NCBI GenBank assembly: GCA_030765045.1
Contig: CM060963.1
Coordinates: 121,036,735-121,100,734, forward strand
Direction of reading: 5' to 3'
DNA from: Tenodera sinensis
Lineage: Eukaryota; Arthropoda; Insecta; Mantodea; Mantidae
Length of the DNA: 64,000 nucleotides
Of this stretch, positions 32,448 to 42,786 are shown in pieces. Under the pieces are notes generated by a model. That model was not told the origin of the DNA, did not search any database, and was given only the letters and a program-made list of their open reading frames with translations. Each line of letters opens with the position of its first letter. Within the stretch, counting starts at the first letter, position 1. Both the position numbers and the translations under genes were made by a program.

Positions 32448-34889
32448 CCTCTTCAGGGATATGGACGTGAAATCACGTCCATTTAAAATGACGGACGAGC
32501 GATATGGACATGTATACACGTCCTGTGCGTTTGTGCATTTAACCCTTATTTATCCTCTATCTAACTCAACTTATTTTAATTTTCCCCCGTTATGAAACAT
32601 TTAATTAAATTCTATATGCTTTACTGGCTTACCTTTATATGTTCCTTCTGCAGTGATATGCCTCAAAACAGGGATAAACACACAAGGGCACATCTCCACA
32701 TTCGCCACAGATCATCCCAGTTTCCTTACGGATTCCCTTCTTGCGGCACACGAAACACCTTCGAGATGGGCGGGACTTCTTTGCTGTTGACGGTATCCTT
32801 TTAGGATAATGTTTTCCTTGAAGTCTGAGGGGTGCAGGGGTTTTGGATTTTCTACCCCCAGTATGAAGAGGCCTCTCAACCTGGTATTGTTCAATTAGGC
32901 TGCGAGCTATTGATAGTCGAAAGTCCAGGTAGGTCATTGTCTTGTGTGGGTTTAGAGTTCTCCAAATTACCAAACAATTGTATATGGTTATATCCAGCTG
33001 GTGCAAAAATACCTTTTTATACCATTTCACTGTTTTTCGTAAAGAGGGATATGCTTGCAATACCTGATCTACTAGATCGACACCGCCCATGTGCATATTG
33101 TATTCCTGGATAACGTCAGGCTTGAAAATGCACATTTTGGTATGGGCATCTGTTTTTCCAGTGTCAATCATCAAAATCTTAGAGCTGCAATTGGATAATG
33201 CCGTAACTAACCTCCTGTCCTGCCAGGCAAGGTAGGTCAAAGGTGGGAGCTGACGCACCTCCATTTCCCCTCTCCTTAGAGCCTTCATATTCACATCTTT
33301 TGGCAAACCAATACGATTTGAACGTACTGTTCCAATTGCATTAGTCTTTCTTTTGTGTAAGGCCATGAATAATTTAGGAGAGCTGTACCAGTTATCTAAG
33401 TACACAGTCCTACCCTGATCAAGCACAGGTTCCATTAGGTGCATTACTATGGAGCCAGATAAGCCCAAATCTTTGTCTCCAGTATTGTCAGTCCCTTGAC
33501 CAGTGTAAATGCAGCTATTGTAAAGATATCCCGTTTTACTTTCACAAACATCAAAATTCTTTATGCCAAATCTAGCCCTTTTTGTTTTGATGTATTGCTT
33601 CCAACCTAAGCGGCCCTTCCAAAGCATTAGGCTTTCATCAACAGTGACCTTTTCACCAGGCACATAATTTTCTTTAAATTTTGAAATAATATAATCGAAA
33701 ACAGGCCTAATTTTGTGGAGTTTGTCATTTACATTCTCTGTGCAGGTGAAATGAAGGAACCGCAAAATTGACGTAAACCTGTTATTTGACATGCATTTTC
33801 CAAAAAAAGGAGTAGCTAGCATGTCATCTGTGGACCAATACATGTATAATGCAGGTTTACGAATAACACCCATAAGTATATAATTAGACCAATTAGCCTG
33901 TAAATCTCATTGAGTGTTACTTCTGTCCACCTTTGAATTCTGCTCTTAGGCCCTAATTTACCTTTAGAGAGCAGATCTTCCTTCACCTTACACGCATATA
34001 CATTTGTTTCCGAAACAATGAGAGACACTAAGTCGGTAGTAAAAAATTTTGTAAAAATGTCAATTGGTTGGCTGTCAGAGGTCAGCTGAGCCTGGGATTG
34101 AACACCAGACCCTGTGCTCGTGAAGATGTGCCTGTTTGTATTGCAATTGTTTTCAGCACTCCACAATGCTGACTCTTCACGAACACCTGAAGGAAGTTGG
34201 TCACATTCTTCCTCACTGCTACTCGTACCTATATCCTCCACACACCCCTCAAATTCAGAAAATTCGCCATCAATATCCAAATCGCTGTCACACAGCAAGA
34301 AGTCCTCCACATTATCGTGAAGCGCTTGTTGATGCCATGTTTTAGCTCTGAGATGTAACACTCAAAAGCTACAAGCAGGAAAGTATACGTATGCATTTCA
34401 AGAAAGAAACAAACGGAGCCTGTAAGCTATATCCAAGTTACGAAACACGTGTAAGGAAAAATTGCAAACCTGCTTTATTCTGATGACTCATAAACCACGC
34501 ATACAGTAGTGTTCTATTTCACATTGTACTGTGATTTGCTGACGCATAGCTCACACATACAATGGGTCCACTACTGTTTCTTTCCGAGAAATTATATTAG
34601 GCGCCTTCGACAAAGCAAAGTTAACTTTTTACCACAGCGAAACAAATAGTGCCATTTCAACGATTTGTAAATGCAACTCAACATTGCTGATGATGTACAT
34701 GTATACTGCATATAATGAGTTTTATACCAGTTTTTGTTTCATTAAAATAACTTAAAATTTACGCAAAATACAGCTGTGTATTTAGGAAGCACTTTTAGCA
34801 CATTTAACAATTTAAATGCCCTGCGCTGGATATTGGGTATCCGTTCTCGGCCTGCGGAGCTTTTAAATGGCTGTCGCTCAAGAGGTTAA
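32444..34889 (-). mobile_element. piggyBac element, near full length
   Basis: The element (32448-34885, 2438 bp) is flanked by the piggyBac target TTAA at 32444-32447 and 34886-34889. The ends read inward CCTCTTCAGGGATATGG on the left and CCTCTTGAGCGACAGCC on the right. The transposase is on the minus strand. A hyphenated palindrome (GGACGTGA-AA-TCACGTCC, 32463-32480) and a second similar one at about 32505-32523 lie just inside the left end and are candidate transposase-binding sites. Confidence 0.95.
32635..34361 (-). pseudogene. piggyBac transposase, one clear frameshift
   Basis: Two overlapping frames (34361-33816 and 33873-32635) together span about 575 residues, the usual size. The N-terminal part is acidic (DSDLDIDGEFSEFEG). 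The larger frame carries the catalytic aspartates in VDESLMLWKGRLGWKQY, YLDNWYSSPKLF and HMGGVDLVDQ, and ends in the cysteine-rich zinc-binding tail (CFVCRKKG ... CGECGDVPLC) that binds element ends. The frames part near 33873-33880 (GLIIYL versus MGVIRKP), consistent with one lost base. The upstream frame lacks a good ATG; ATG at 34338-34336 starts MASTSASR in another frame, so a second lesion near the N terminus is likely. Everything else is open, so the copy decayed recently. Confidence 0.9.
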
Positions 34890-35590
34890 ATCAACAGCAC
34901 CTAATATCTGACTTCCTCCTGCACCAGTGTTAACTCGATGGGGAACATGGGTCGATGCAGTTTTATATAATACTGAGCACATAGAAATATCGAAGAGGTT
35001 AATTCATTGGACTTGAAAGATGCTTCATCAATAGAAACTGTGCAAAATATTCAGTCAGACACTAGGTTAAAAGAGGATCTTAGTTTCAAATCTGCTAATT
35101 TTTCTTTCTTACCAACAGCCATAATGGCATTGGAAAGTGTAGGTTCTCCTTTGCATGAATCACTTATTGTCTTTGAAAAAACAATACGTGATCTAAGTTC
35201 GGTTCCTGGTAGCATAGGACAAAAAGTGAAAGAGAAAGTGAATTATGTAATTTCAAAAAATTCTGGTTATAAACAGATGCGTGGTATTCGAGACATCCTC
35301 GAAATATCTGTCACACCAAGAGATTTGACTCTCTCTGTGAAGCAGTTAACATCATTTAAATATGCCCCGATAACATCTTGTGACGTGGAGAGAGGTTTTT
35401 CACGTTACAAAAGTGTTTTGCGAGACAACAGAAGATGTTTTACAGTTGAAAGTTTGTGCAAAGTGTTGATTGTGAACTGCAATTTAAAAGGACCACTTCT
35501 GCTTCAACGTCTAAGGAATAAGGTAACTTTATTTATTATTTATACTAACTCGTCTTGTCCACTGCAAAGGGACATTAATTGTTTTAATTA
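34890..35590 (+). pseudogene. hAT-4 transposase, part 3' of piggyBac
   Basis: Continues the frame broken by piggyBac: APVLTRWGTWVDAVLYNTEH then, after a frameshift near 35005, LKDASSIETVQ, SFKSANFSFLPTAIMALESV, VPGSIGQKVKEKVNYVISKN and the dimerisation block APITSCDVERGFSRYKSVLR. A 194-residue frame (35007-35591) is uninterrupted. The first part of the transposase, with the first catalytic D, is missing from the element, so it could only have been mobilised in trans. Confidence 0.85.
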
Positions 35591-35680
35591 AATAGTGCAT
35601 ATTTCTTGGCATATTTTCAAGTTTTTAAGAGCATATTTCAGTGTTTTTTAGGGCATGAACTTCCAAGCCCTACTTATTAT

Positions 35681-36388
35681 AGTCAATGACACAGTCAGGT
35701 TTGGCTATCAGTGTTTGTTTTTCTGTAAGTGTTCCCTGTCAGTCTCATTGTGACACTATATAAAGCGGTCAACATAAACACTTCTCGTCGTACACCTAGT
35801 TTGGGTCGTACAGTTCAGTTTAGCTGGGTAGGGGTACAAGACCGTTGCCAACAGTCACCTAGCTGGTACCTAGGTGCCTCCAGGCAGGTCCTCTGTACTT
35901 CGGGCTTCTGAGCGCCCACTAACTGCTCTTTCTCTTTTATACTTTCTTTATCTTTCCTCTTATTTCTTTCTAGTCCCCTGCTAGGTCTGTTATTTCTTTC
36001 TAGTCCCCTGCTAGGTCTGCTGTCACTGCAGTTCACCGCCAAGGATGTTAGGGAAAAGTTGGCCCAGCCACATTATTATGGCCACTTGAGTACCTTCATC
36101 TGAAGCTTCACTGCAGTCACTGCAGCTCACCACCGAGGGTTTCAATTGGAGTGCTTCAAGCATTGCTGGCTTGGCTAAATTTAAGTGATGATGGGCTCAC
36201 TTTGGTTCCAGTAACATTTTCCTGCAGTTTTGTATATGCTTCACACCTCATGTTGAATTGTCTACAAGATGGCAGCTTCCAGTTTAGTTTCCGACACAAA
36301 TGTGCATAGCTTTAGGGCATTAGCTTCAAATAAAACTATGTAAACTTCCATTACTATTCTGTGTTTTCTCCCTTGAGCACCTTTCTAC
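35681..36388. other. unassigned; 30-bp tandem duplication inside
   Basis: Two perfect 30-bp units, each starting TTATTTCTTTCTAG, lie at 35960-35989 and 35990-36019. A TATA-like ACTATATAAAG lies at about 35753. This could be the remains of an LTR, but no partner or duplication was found. Confidence 0.5.
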
Positions 36389-36580
36389 AGTCGGTGAGAA
36401 CTAACCAGACACTTGACAACTAGCTGATTCACTCACCTGAGAACGAGGTTAACCCTTTCTCATCCAATTGACTAATCGTTGCACAATGTGTTAGTGACAA
36501 GATTGAACAAGTAGGGCTAGCCTAGTTAGCAGGTGAGTGAATCACATAGCTGTAAAGTGCCAGGTTAGCTCTCACCGACT
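36389..36580. mobile_element. foldback/MITE-like inverted repeat, 192 bp
   Basis: The left arm AGTCGGTGAGAACTAACC and the right arm read inward AGTCGGTGAGAGCTAACC are nearly identical; the inverted similarity extends to about 60 bases (GATTCACTCACCTG occurs in both arms). The arms leave a short central loop. No target duplication was found. Confidence 0.75.
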
Positions 36581-37309
36581 CACTGGCAGCCAATATTTGG
36601 TATACAAGCATTATCTTGCAGAAAAGATCTGATTCGCTGTGCTTTCCTGGTTCTTTTGCCAGGGCTCTAATGCAGAAGCAACCAAGATTTCTAACCTGTG
36701 GAATGGGAGTGCTTGGGCTACTCATCAATATAGTAAATTCAGCCTGAGTCACTTAACATCAACACTGCTAATGTAAAAAGAACAGCAGTAACATGAAAAA
36801 AATGGATCTATTTAGTTGTTTTTCCTCAGAGCTTCGGTCAGGAACCAATCAGATCGTTCTCTGCAGTTACATGCTTACAGCCACTATAAGGTTTGTGTAC
36901 TTCAAGTGGCTTTCTTATTTCAGCAGCACTAGACATACAAGGTGGCTAGTATGGCTCTCTTAACATCTTATGCTAGTTTTTATTGCATTTCCATAGTAAT
37001 TTTGTAATTTAACAACAGTATCCTCCTTCAAATGTCCTTCCTTTTTCCCCATCCTATTACTATTCCTTTAGGACTCCAATCCTTTACAATCTTTCTTAAG
37101 CCGTGCTTAGGCATTTGCCACATAATTTATGCATTATTCTTTGGTGATTACATAATCTGTACCATCAACTTTTATTTCATTGATATGCATAAAAGTTTTC
37201 ACATACCAGTGTAGCGGAGTATCAAAGCATTTAAGTGCAATTATTTAAAGAGCTACTGATGTGAGCACATTATCATTTAAAAGATCACATGGTGGGGGTT
37301 TAAAATAGT
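36581..37309. other. unassigned sequence
   Basis: No recognisable gene or element. Confidence 0.45.
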
Positions 37310-38480
37310 TGCACAGTGTAATTGTAGAAAGAAGAACCACAATATGGGGACATTCAGCAAGTTATCTACCCCAGTATCTTATATTGCTACATCAGGCATG
37401 TAGCAGGTTGGGACAAGTTTTGACATGTCACGGACCCAGTTACAAAAATCAGTTGGTGGTAAGTACTGACCGTGAGAGGATGACAAGTGCAATGGCATGT
37501 GGGTCTACAATGAAAACACGAGGGATTTGGAAGCCCAAAGAAATCCACGAAGGATGAATGTTACGGTGAGGCTTCACCACCTTACTACCAAGTCAAGTTT
37601 TGGTACAAGCAATGGGATAGGGAATCACCTGAAGATGATCCACATTTAGATCGGCCAGTGGAAGCATCTTCAAAGGAAATATGCCAAAAAGTGGAGGACG
37701 TGATTTAGGGAGATCATCATATTAAGGTCAATGTTATAGCTCATGAACTGGGAATTTCAGCTGGTACAATTTTCAGCATCATCCATGCAGTCTTGATGAC
37801 GTCAGAGATCAGTTCTTGATGGGTGCCATTAATGTTGACACCTGAGCAGAATGCACGGCCACCAGCAATTTGTTACGAGAATTTAGACATGCTTAGAGCA
37901 AACCCAGAAAACTTCTCAGAATTATTACAGGGAATGAAACATAGGTCCATCATCATGATCCAGAGACCAAACAAGAGTCCACGCAATGGAAACACAAGGG
38001 GTTTTCTACCGCCCAACAATTAGCCAGAAAATGAATGGCAACAGTTTTTTTGAGCTCATAAGGTGCTCTACTTTTGAAATTCATGCCACACAAGACAACC
38101 ATCACTGGAAACACCTATGCTTCCACAATGGTGGCTTTACATGAAAATGTCAAGTGGCATGGAAAGTTATCGGCTGGTGTTCTCTACTGCATGACAATGT
38201 GCCTGCACAGAAGTCGTGCATATCGCAGGCTGCTTTACAGGAGTATGGGGCTTTGTAGAGTTTCACCACTCACCTTCACAGTCCAGACCTGGGACCAGTG
38301 ACTATGTTCAGAAACATTAAAAAATTCCTGCATGGGCAACGACTTCCCGATGACAATGCAGTCAAGGCAGCTGTAACAGGGTATTTTGATACCCAAGATG
38401 TTTCATTTTTTCTTGAGGGTATTCAATCTCTGGAGGCAGTTGGAGTGCATTGCAGTTAAGGACTGCTTTGAGAAATAATC
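37310..38480 (+). pseudogene. mariner transposase remnant
   Basis: The plus strand carries, over shifted frames, YYQVKFWYKQWDRESPEDDP, IAHELGISAGTIFSIIHAVL, then WVPLMLTPEQNARPPAICYE and NLDMLRANPENFSELLQG, where catalytic sequence (the family's TGDETW) has been lost. ETKQESTQWKHK-like and EFMPHKTTITGNTYASTMVA segments follow, then LSAGVL, a decayed HDNA region, IKKFLHGQRLPDDNAVKAAV and TGYFDTQDVSFFLEGIQSLE. The order and spacing match a full mariner transposase of about 345 residues. Many stops and indels show it is old. Terminal repeats were not resolved. Confidence 0.85.
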
Positions 38481-39283
38481 AGATGAATTTCATCCTCAGA
38501 TTTAGTTTCATGCTCAGGTATACTCTAGTTCAGGCTACGAGCAATTGAAATAATTCACGACAGTATTGTGATAAATTTAGACTGATTGCAGCTCCGAAAG
38601 CGGCCCAGAAACAGACAGATGATGATGATGATGATGATGATGATGGCAACTCTGATTTGGGTGTTCAGCCACTGCAGGAACTGTTTTTTTAAAGGTAATC
38701 CTTTTATTTCTTTTTCTTTCTTGTCATTTTATGGATGTTAGTTTCATAAATGTCTCAATGTCTAATTTACTTCTCACTTGCAAATCACGCTTTAATAGCA
38801 CAAATACCCATTCATAAAGTCTGCCACGATGTTGCAACATTGCATGCCGAGACACGTGATGCAAGGTACATCCGCTCATAGCCTGCTCTTTAGTATAGAT
38901 AACTTACTGAACAACCCTCATATGCAAAAAACAAAAAACTGCATTTTTTTGACAATTTTGGCCCATTTTCACAGATTGGTCCCCTTAAGGAGGCAAAAAG
39001 TCCACTTACTGTTACTTCAACTGTGAAGCAAAGGAACTTATAGCGAGGTTTTCTGGTATCTTGCTATCTGCCACCAAAGCTCAGTGATAAATGATTAGTT
39101 CACTGACTATTAAATGGCTTTAGGATAGAGACAGGCCACCTTAACTGACAAATTTTTCTCATGGCTCAGTATTCATTAACATGCAAACAAACATCACATA
39201 TGCTAAGAATTTTTACACCCGAAACATCCATCATCTTCAGCTGGTTTCAACCTGCAACCTTGGGCATTAAGAGGCTAATTTTA
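38481..39283. other. unassigned; (GAT)n microsatellite inside
   Basis: A run of about nine GAT units lies at 38617-38644. Nothing else is recognised. Confidence 0.6.
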
Positions 39284-40518
39284 TACAGTGCATTCATAGA
39301 TCAGCTGGACTGCTCCTCAGTGACACTGGAGCAGGCAAGGACCTGCGCACTCTCCACAGTGTGATGCATAAAAGACTGGCAAATAATGGGTACAGAACAC
39401 TTACTGCGCTGAATTACATTAGGCTTATGTGCATCAAAACAGAGGTTGTAATTGATGAACTCTAATGCAAACACTTTCCGTATCTCCAAAAACAATTGTA
39501 GTTTGCTCACAAGTTGACTGATTGCTTGTATTTCTCTTGTGATTCTGTCCAATTTTTAATGTGTACAAATCTGATGTGCGCACTTAATTCTTTGATGTTT
39601 CCCATACATAAACACTAAGAGATTTAGCACAAGAGGTTAACATTTCCAAGATAACTTCTGTGGCAATGAAACTTAAGCTGTGCAAGGTAACTGTAGTTCA
39701 TGCTTTACAACCATGAGATCCTGTAAGTAGGGTTAATTATTGCAATTGGTTTTTACAGGCTGTCCATAATGGCAATGTGGAGACACTTTAATGTTCACTG
39801 ATGGAAGCTTAGTTTTATCTTCAAGGTCACGTTTCTACTCAGAGCAATAGATACTGGGCTACTAAAAATTCCCATACTATGAAGTTCCTCACCACACTGC
39901 AAAAGTTGTGGTATGGTACACAGTGAGTGCACATAGAATTATTGGACCCATATTTTATGACACAGTAGTTGTTTTACATGTTTATGTAAATTCTATTATA
40001 AATATATATTTTTTCCGTACCTAACAAGAAATGAAAGATTGTGTGGCTGGTTTCAACAGGATTCAGCTACCTCACACACTGCTGGGAATTCTATGGATGA
40101 ATTCTGAAGTGTGTATGGTGACAATCAGTCAAGGATTATGATCACCTCGTTCCCCTGACCTATCTCCATGCAATTTTTATTTAGTGGAAACATTAAAGAA
40201 TAAAGTGTATGCAGCAAATCCACACGTATTAAAAGAATTGAAAGACAACACCACAAGAGAAATACAGGCAATTGGTAAGTATGAACTTTTGTGAGTAAAC
40301 TGCAATTGTTTTCGGAGATATAGGGAATGTATTCATGTTGAAGGTCATCAATTTCAATCTTTGTTGTGATCCAGGTAAGCCTAATGTAAGTTAGCATTGT
40401 AGTTAGTGTTTCATACCCATGACTTGCCTGTCCTTTAAGTGTAACTCTGCCAGAGAGCATGCCAGTCCTCGCCTGGTGCCGTCGCAGGACGGTCCAGCCG
40501 ACCTATGAGCGCACTGTA
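39284..40518 (+). mobile_element. mariner/Tc1-type element with long TIRs
   Basis: The element (39286-40516, 1231 bp) is flanked by TA at 39284-39285 and 40517-40518. The ends read inward CAGTGCATTCATAGATCAGC and CAGTGCGCTCATAGGTCGGC. Inverted similarity continues for roughly 270 bases on each side, so the left TIR contains an inverted copy of the last ~35 transposase codons. The N-terminal half of the transposase is missing. Related ends occur at 58336-58918. Confidence 0.85.
39800..40360 (+). pseudogene. mariner-type transposase, C-terminal half
   Basis: Over shifted frames: LSSRSRFYSEQ, then VSAHRIIGPIFYDTVV, then GWFQQDSATSHTAGNSMDEF, in which the family's catalytic D lies in QQDSAT. SPRSPDLSPCNFYLVETLKN follows with the third acidic residue, then NPHVLKELKDNTTREIQAI and FRRYRECIHVEGHQFQ at the C terminus. 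The N-terminal DNA-binding part is deleted. The last codons lie inside the right TIR. Confidence 0.8.
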
Positions 40519-40690
40519 TAATAGGATAACAAAAATTCCATTATTTGAAAAACAATGCAGTATAATCCCAAAGCAAATACACAACAATGTCAGAGAATGT
40601 AAATCTGGAAATCAAGCTTTAATATCTACACAATACTAGTGGCCAATGTGGATCATAAGGAGAAGTAATTCAGGGAAAAAATTGTTGCTA
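40519..40690. other. unassigned sequence
   Basis: A short spacer between the mariner-type element and the LTR retrotransposon; no feature seen. Confidence 0.4.
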
Positions 40691-40695
40691 TTTTT

Positions 40696-42021
40696 TGAAG
40701 CTAGAAGTCGTTGTTCATTTCTCGTTGTGTCGCCATTTGATGCGTAAATGTCGTTGGTCTCGTTGTCGCCCGTTGATTTGGTTCGTTCCCGCTAGCTCAG
40801 TTTGAGATCTCTTTATTTATCTCGGGTACGCGCAGGTGTTATGGACTACCCAAGAAAACCTTTGTATATTGTTTATTACATCTTAGATACTTTCGGGAGT
40901 TATGCCGATTCTATATGTAGAGGAATCGCACTCACGTCTGCACAGCGTAACTTGCAGTACTGGTCTGGGCTGAGTGGTGACCAGACGCTTTCTGGCGTCC
41001 CCAAGCTAGGAAAAAAAAACGTTCTCTCCAATTTTTAAACGTCATGACGTCATCCAAGAAAGCCTCGTATCCAAAATGCTATTTCCTTTTCCCGCAATTT
41101 AGAAATGTCCCTTTCTATTGAGACGGAATATTGACTAATAGAAAGTTGTTCATGTAAATATTTTTGTAAGAGTGTGTAAATTTTTAATTCTTTTAATTTG
41201 GGTGTATCAGGGACCTATTTCTTTTTGATATTCAAGATCCAATGTCTTCTCGTCACTTTGAGTTCAACCTATGAGAATTGTTGCGCGGATGAATACAAAA
41301 GAATGGCGGTGTTGCGTCATACCCACGCCAGAAACTACTTTCATTAGCGTCTGTGAGCTCAAAGTGGAAGGACGTGTAATTGCTGATGGCGTGTGAACAT
41401 GTAAATTACACCCAAACTTTTAACCAGCGTAGACGCTATCGAATTTTAAAAGTTGTTAACTAACTGAAATTGTGATAAAAAGTGTAAATAACGAATAAAT
41501 GTGTTTGTGATAAAAGAACGTTGGTTTATGCATTCCATTCTTTTACCATCGACCCTGAAAATAAGAGTAGCGTCTACTATAACAAACTTTCCACCTTTTA
41601 GTAAAAACATTACTCCTGCTGCTATATTCACGCTGATATGTGTTGTCCATCTTTTATAATAAAACCCCGCCTCACTATTATAACATGTTCTTTTATGAAT
41701 TTTGAATATATATTTACCTTTTTATGATTAAACGATGTTTTCTTTATATTTTATTAAATATATCGCGCGACCTGAATTTCAAACGTGAATTTAAACTATG
41801 TAGTATGACGTCATGACTCGTTAATTTCAAACCAATAATGTGTTTATCCTACAAATTTAACGACTATTATTTACTCATATCTGGCTCACCTTACAACACT
41901 TCCTGCTCTATTATCTATTTATGTTATTACTCAACACTTATCGCAAATCTCACATCCGGCAATTAAATTAAAACGTGTCTTTATCAAGCCCATTCGATTT
42001 GAAATCTAAATTTCGGTATCA
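40696..42021 (-). repeat. 3' LTR (1326 bp)
   Basis: On the minus strand it starts TGATACCGAAATTTAG and ends in TAGCTTCA. It contains about 560 bases (roughly 41120-41680) that the 5' LTR lacks. The breakpoints lie at two CTATT copies, so the difference is best explained by a deletion in the 5' LTR. Confidence 0.93.
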
Positions 42022-42036
42022 AATGCCCCCATTTAT
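42022..42036 (-). other. candidate polypurine tract
   Basis: The minus strand reads ATAAATGGGGGCATT directly before the 3' LTR. It is purine-rich and correctly placed to prime plus-strand DNA synthesis, but is interrupted by pyrimidines, so the exact tract is uncertain. Confidence 0.5.
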
Positions 42037-42786
42037 GTTATTTTATTATTTCATAATAAAATAATGTAAATGTCTTGCCCGAAAGAAAATTAAAAATTAC
42101 TGCTGTATTTTGAATAATCGGCAACACTCCCATTATATACAATTTTCAATTACACTGTTTTTGAAATTGGTTATTAACACATTTTCTCCTTAATCTTTTT
42201 TAACATGACAAACAATTGTACACTTGACTAAACATTAATCCTTAAATACTAATTACAATATGTTATGGTTTCTTCTGTGAAGCTTTTATATAAAGGTTAA
42301 ATTTCAAGAGTCTTTCGTTATACTTCCTTCTTTTAGTTCATGTTTGCTCACTTCGCTCTCACTATCACTTGCACTGTGAATTTTCACTTTTGTTATTGTA
42401 ACACATATCTGTACTAGATCCTTTAAGCACTAAAATGTACATATATTTATATAAATCCATTACACTCTTCAGACAAGTTCTTTCTTTGTCTTGCTGTGAT
42501 AACTATCTATACATCTAAATATTTTAACAAATGTTTACAAATTAAATATTCTGTTTTCTCTCTATGCGGAGATGAACATTTTAACAATCTTTCTGAAGCT
42601 GTTATTGTGAGCTCTATACAATATATTTTTAAGCTCTTTGTAGTATATAGCAATTCACATTCTGCATTTTTCATGAATATGTAAGTACCTGACCAATATA
42701 TGGTTTTCAAGTAAGCTAACATTTAAATTTTATCTCAAAGCTGATTGGGCGCCAATAGACAATGACACTTCGAATTTTACATGAAA
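42037..42786 (-). other. non-coding internal region downstream of pol
   Basis: About 750 bases between the pol stop and the polypurine tract with no long open frame and no envelope-like signature. Confidence 0.6.

Larger units (their letters stand above)
31972..35680 (+). mobile_element. hAT-4 element with piggyBac nested inside
   Basis: The ends at 31980 (AGGGCTAGGGAGTTCATGC) and, read inward from 35672, TAGGGCTTGGAAGTTCATGC form inverted repeats. CTTATTAT flanks the element at 31972-31979 and 35673-35680 and fits the hAT target consensus nTnnnnAn. A 2.44-kb piggyBac lies at 32448-34885, so the hAT itself is only about 1.25 kb: a CGGBP1-type element that lost the N-terminal half of its transposase. 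Confidence 0.88.

Noticed and set aside
35690..36040. Possible solo LTR with ACTATATAAAG
   Set aside because: A TATA-like motif is present, but no TG...CA ends, target duplication or second copy was found.
42037..42786. An envelope gene between pol and the 3' LTR
   Set aside because: No long open frame, signal peptide or membrane segment is present in this interval.
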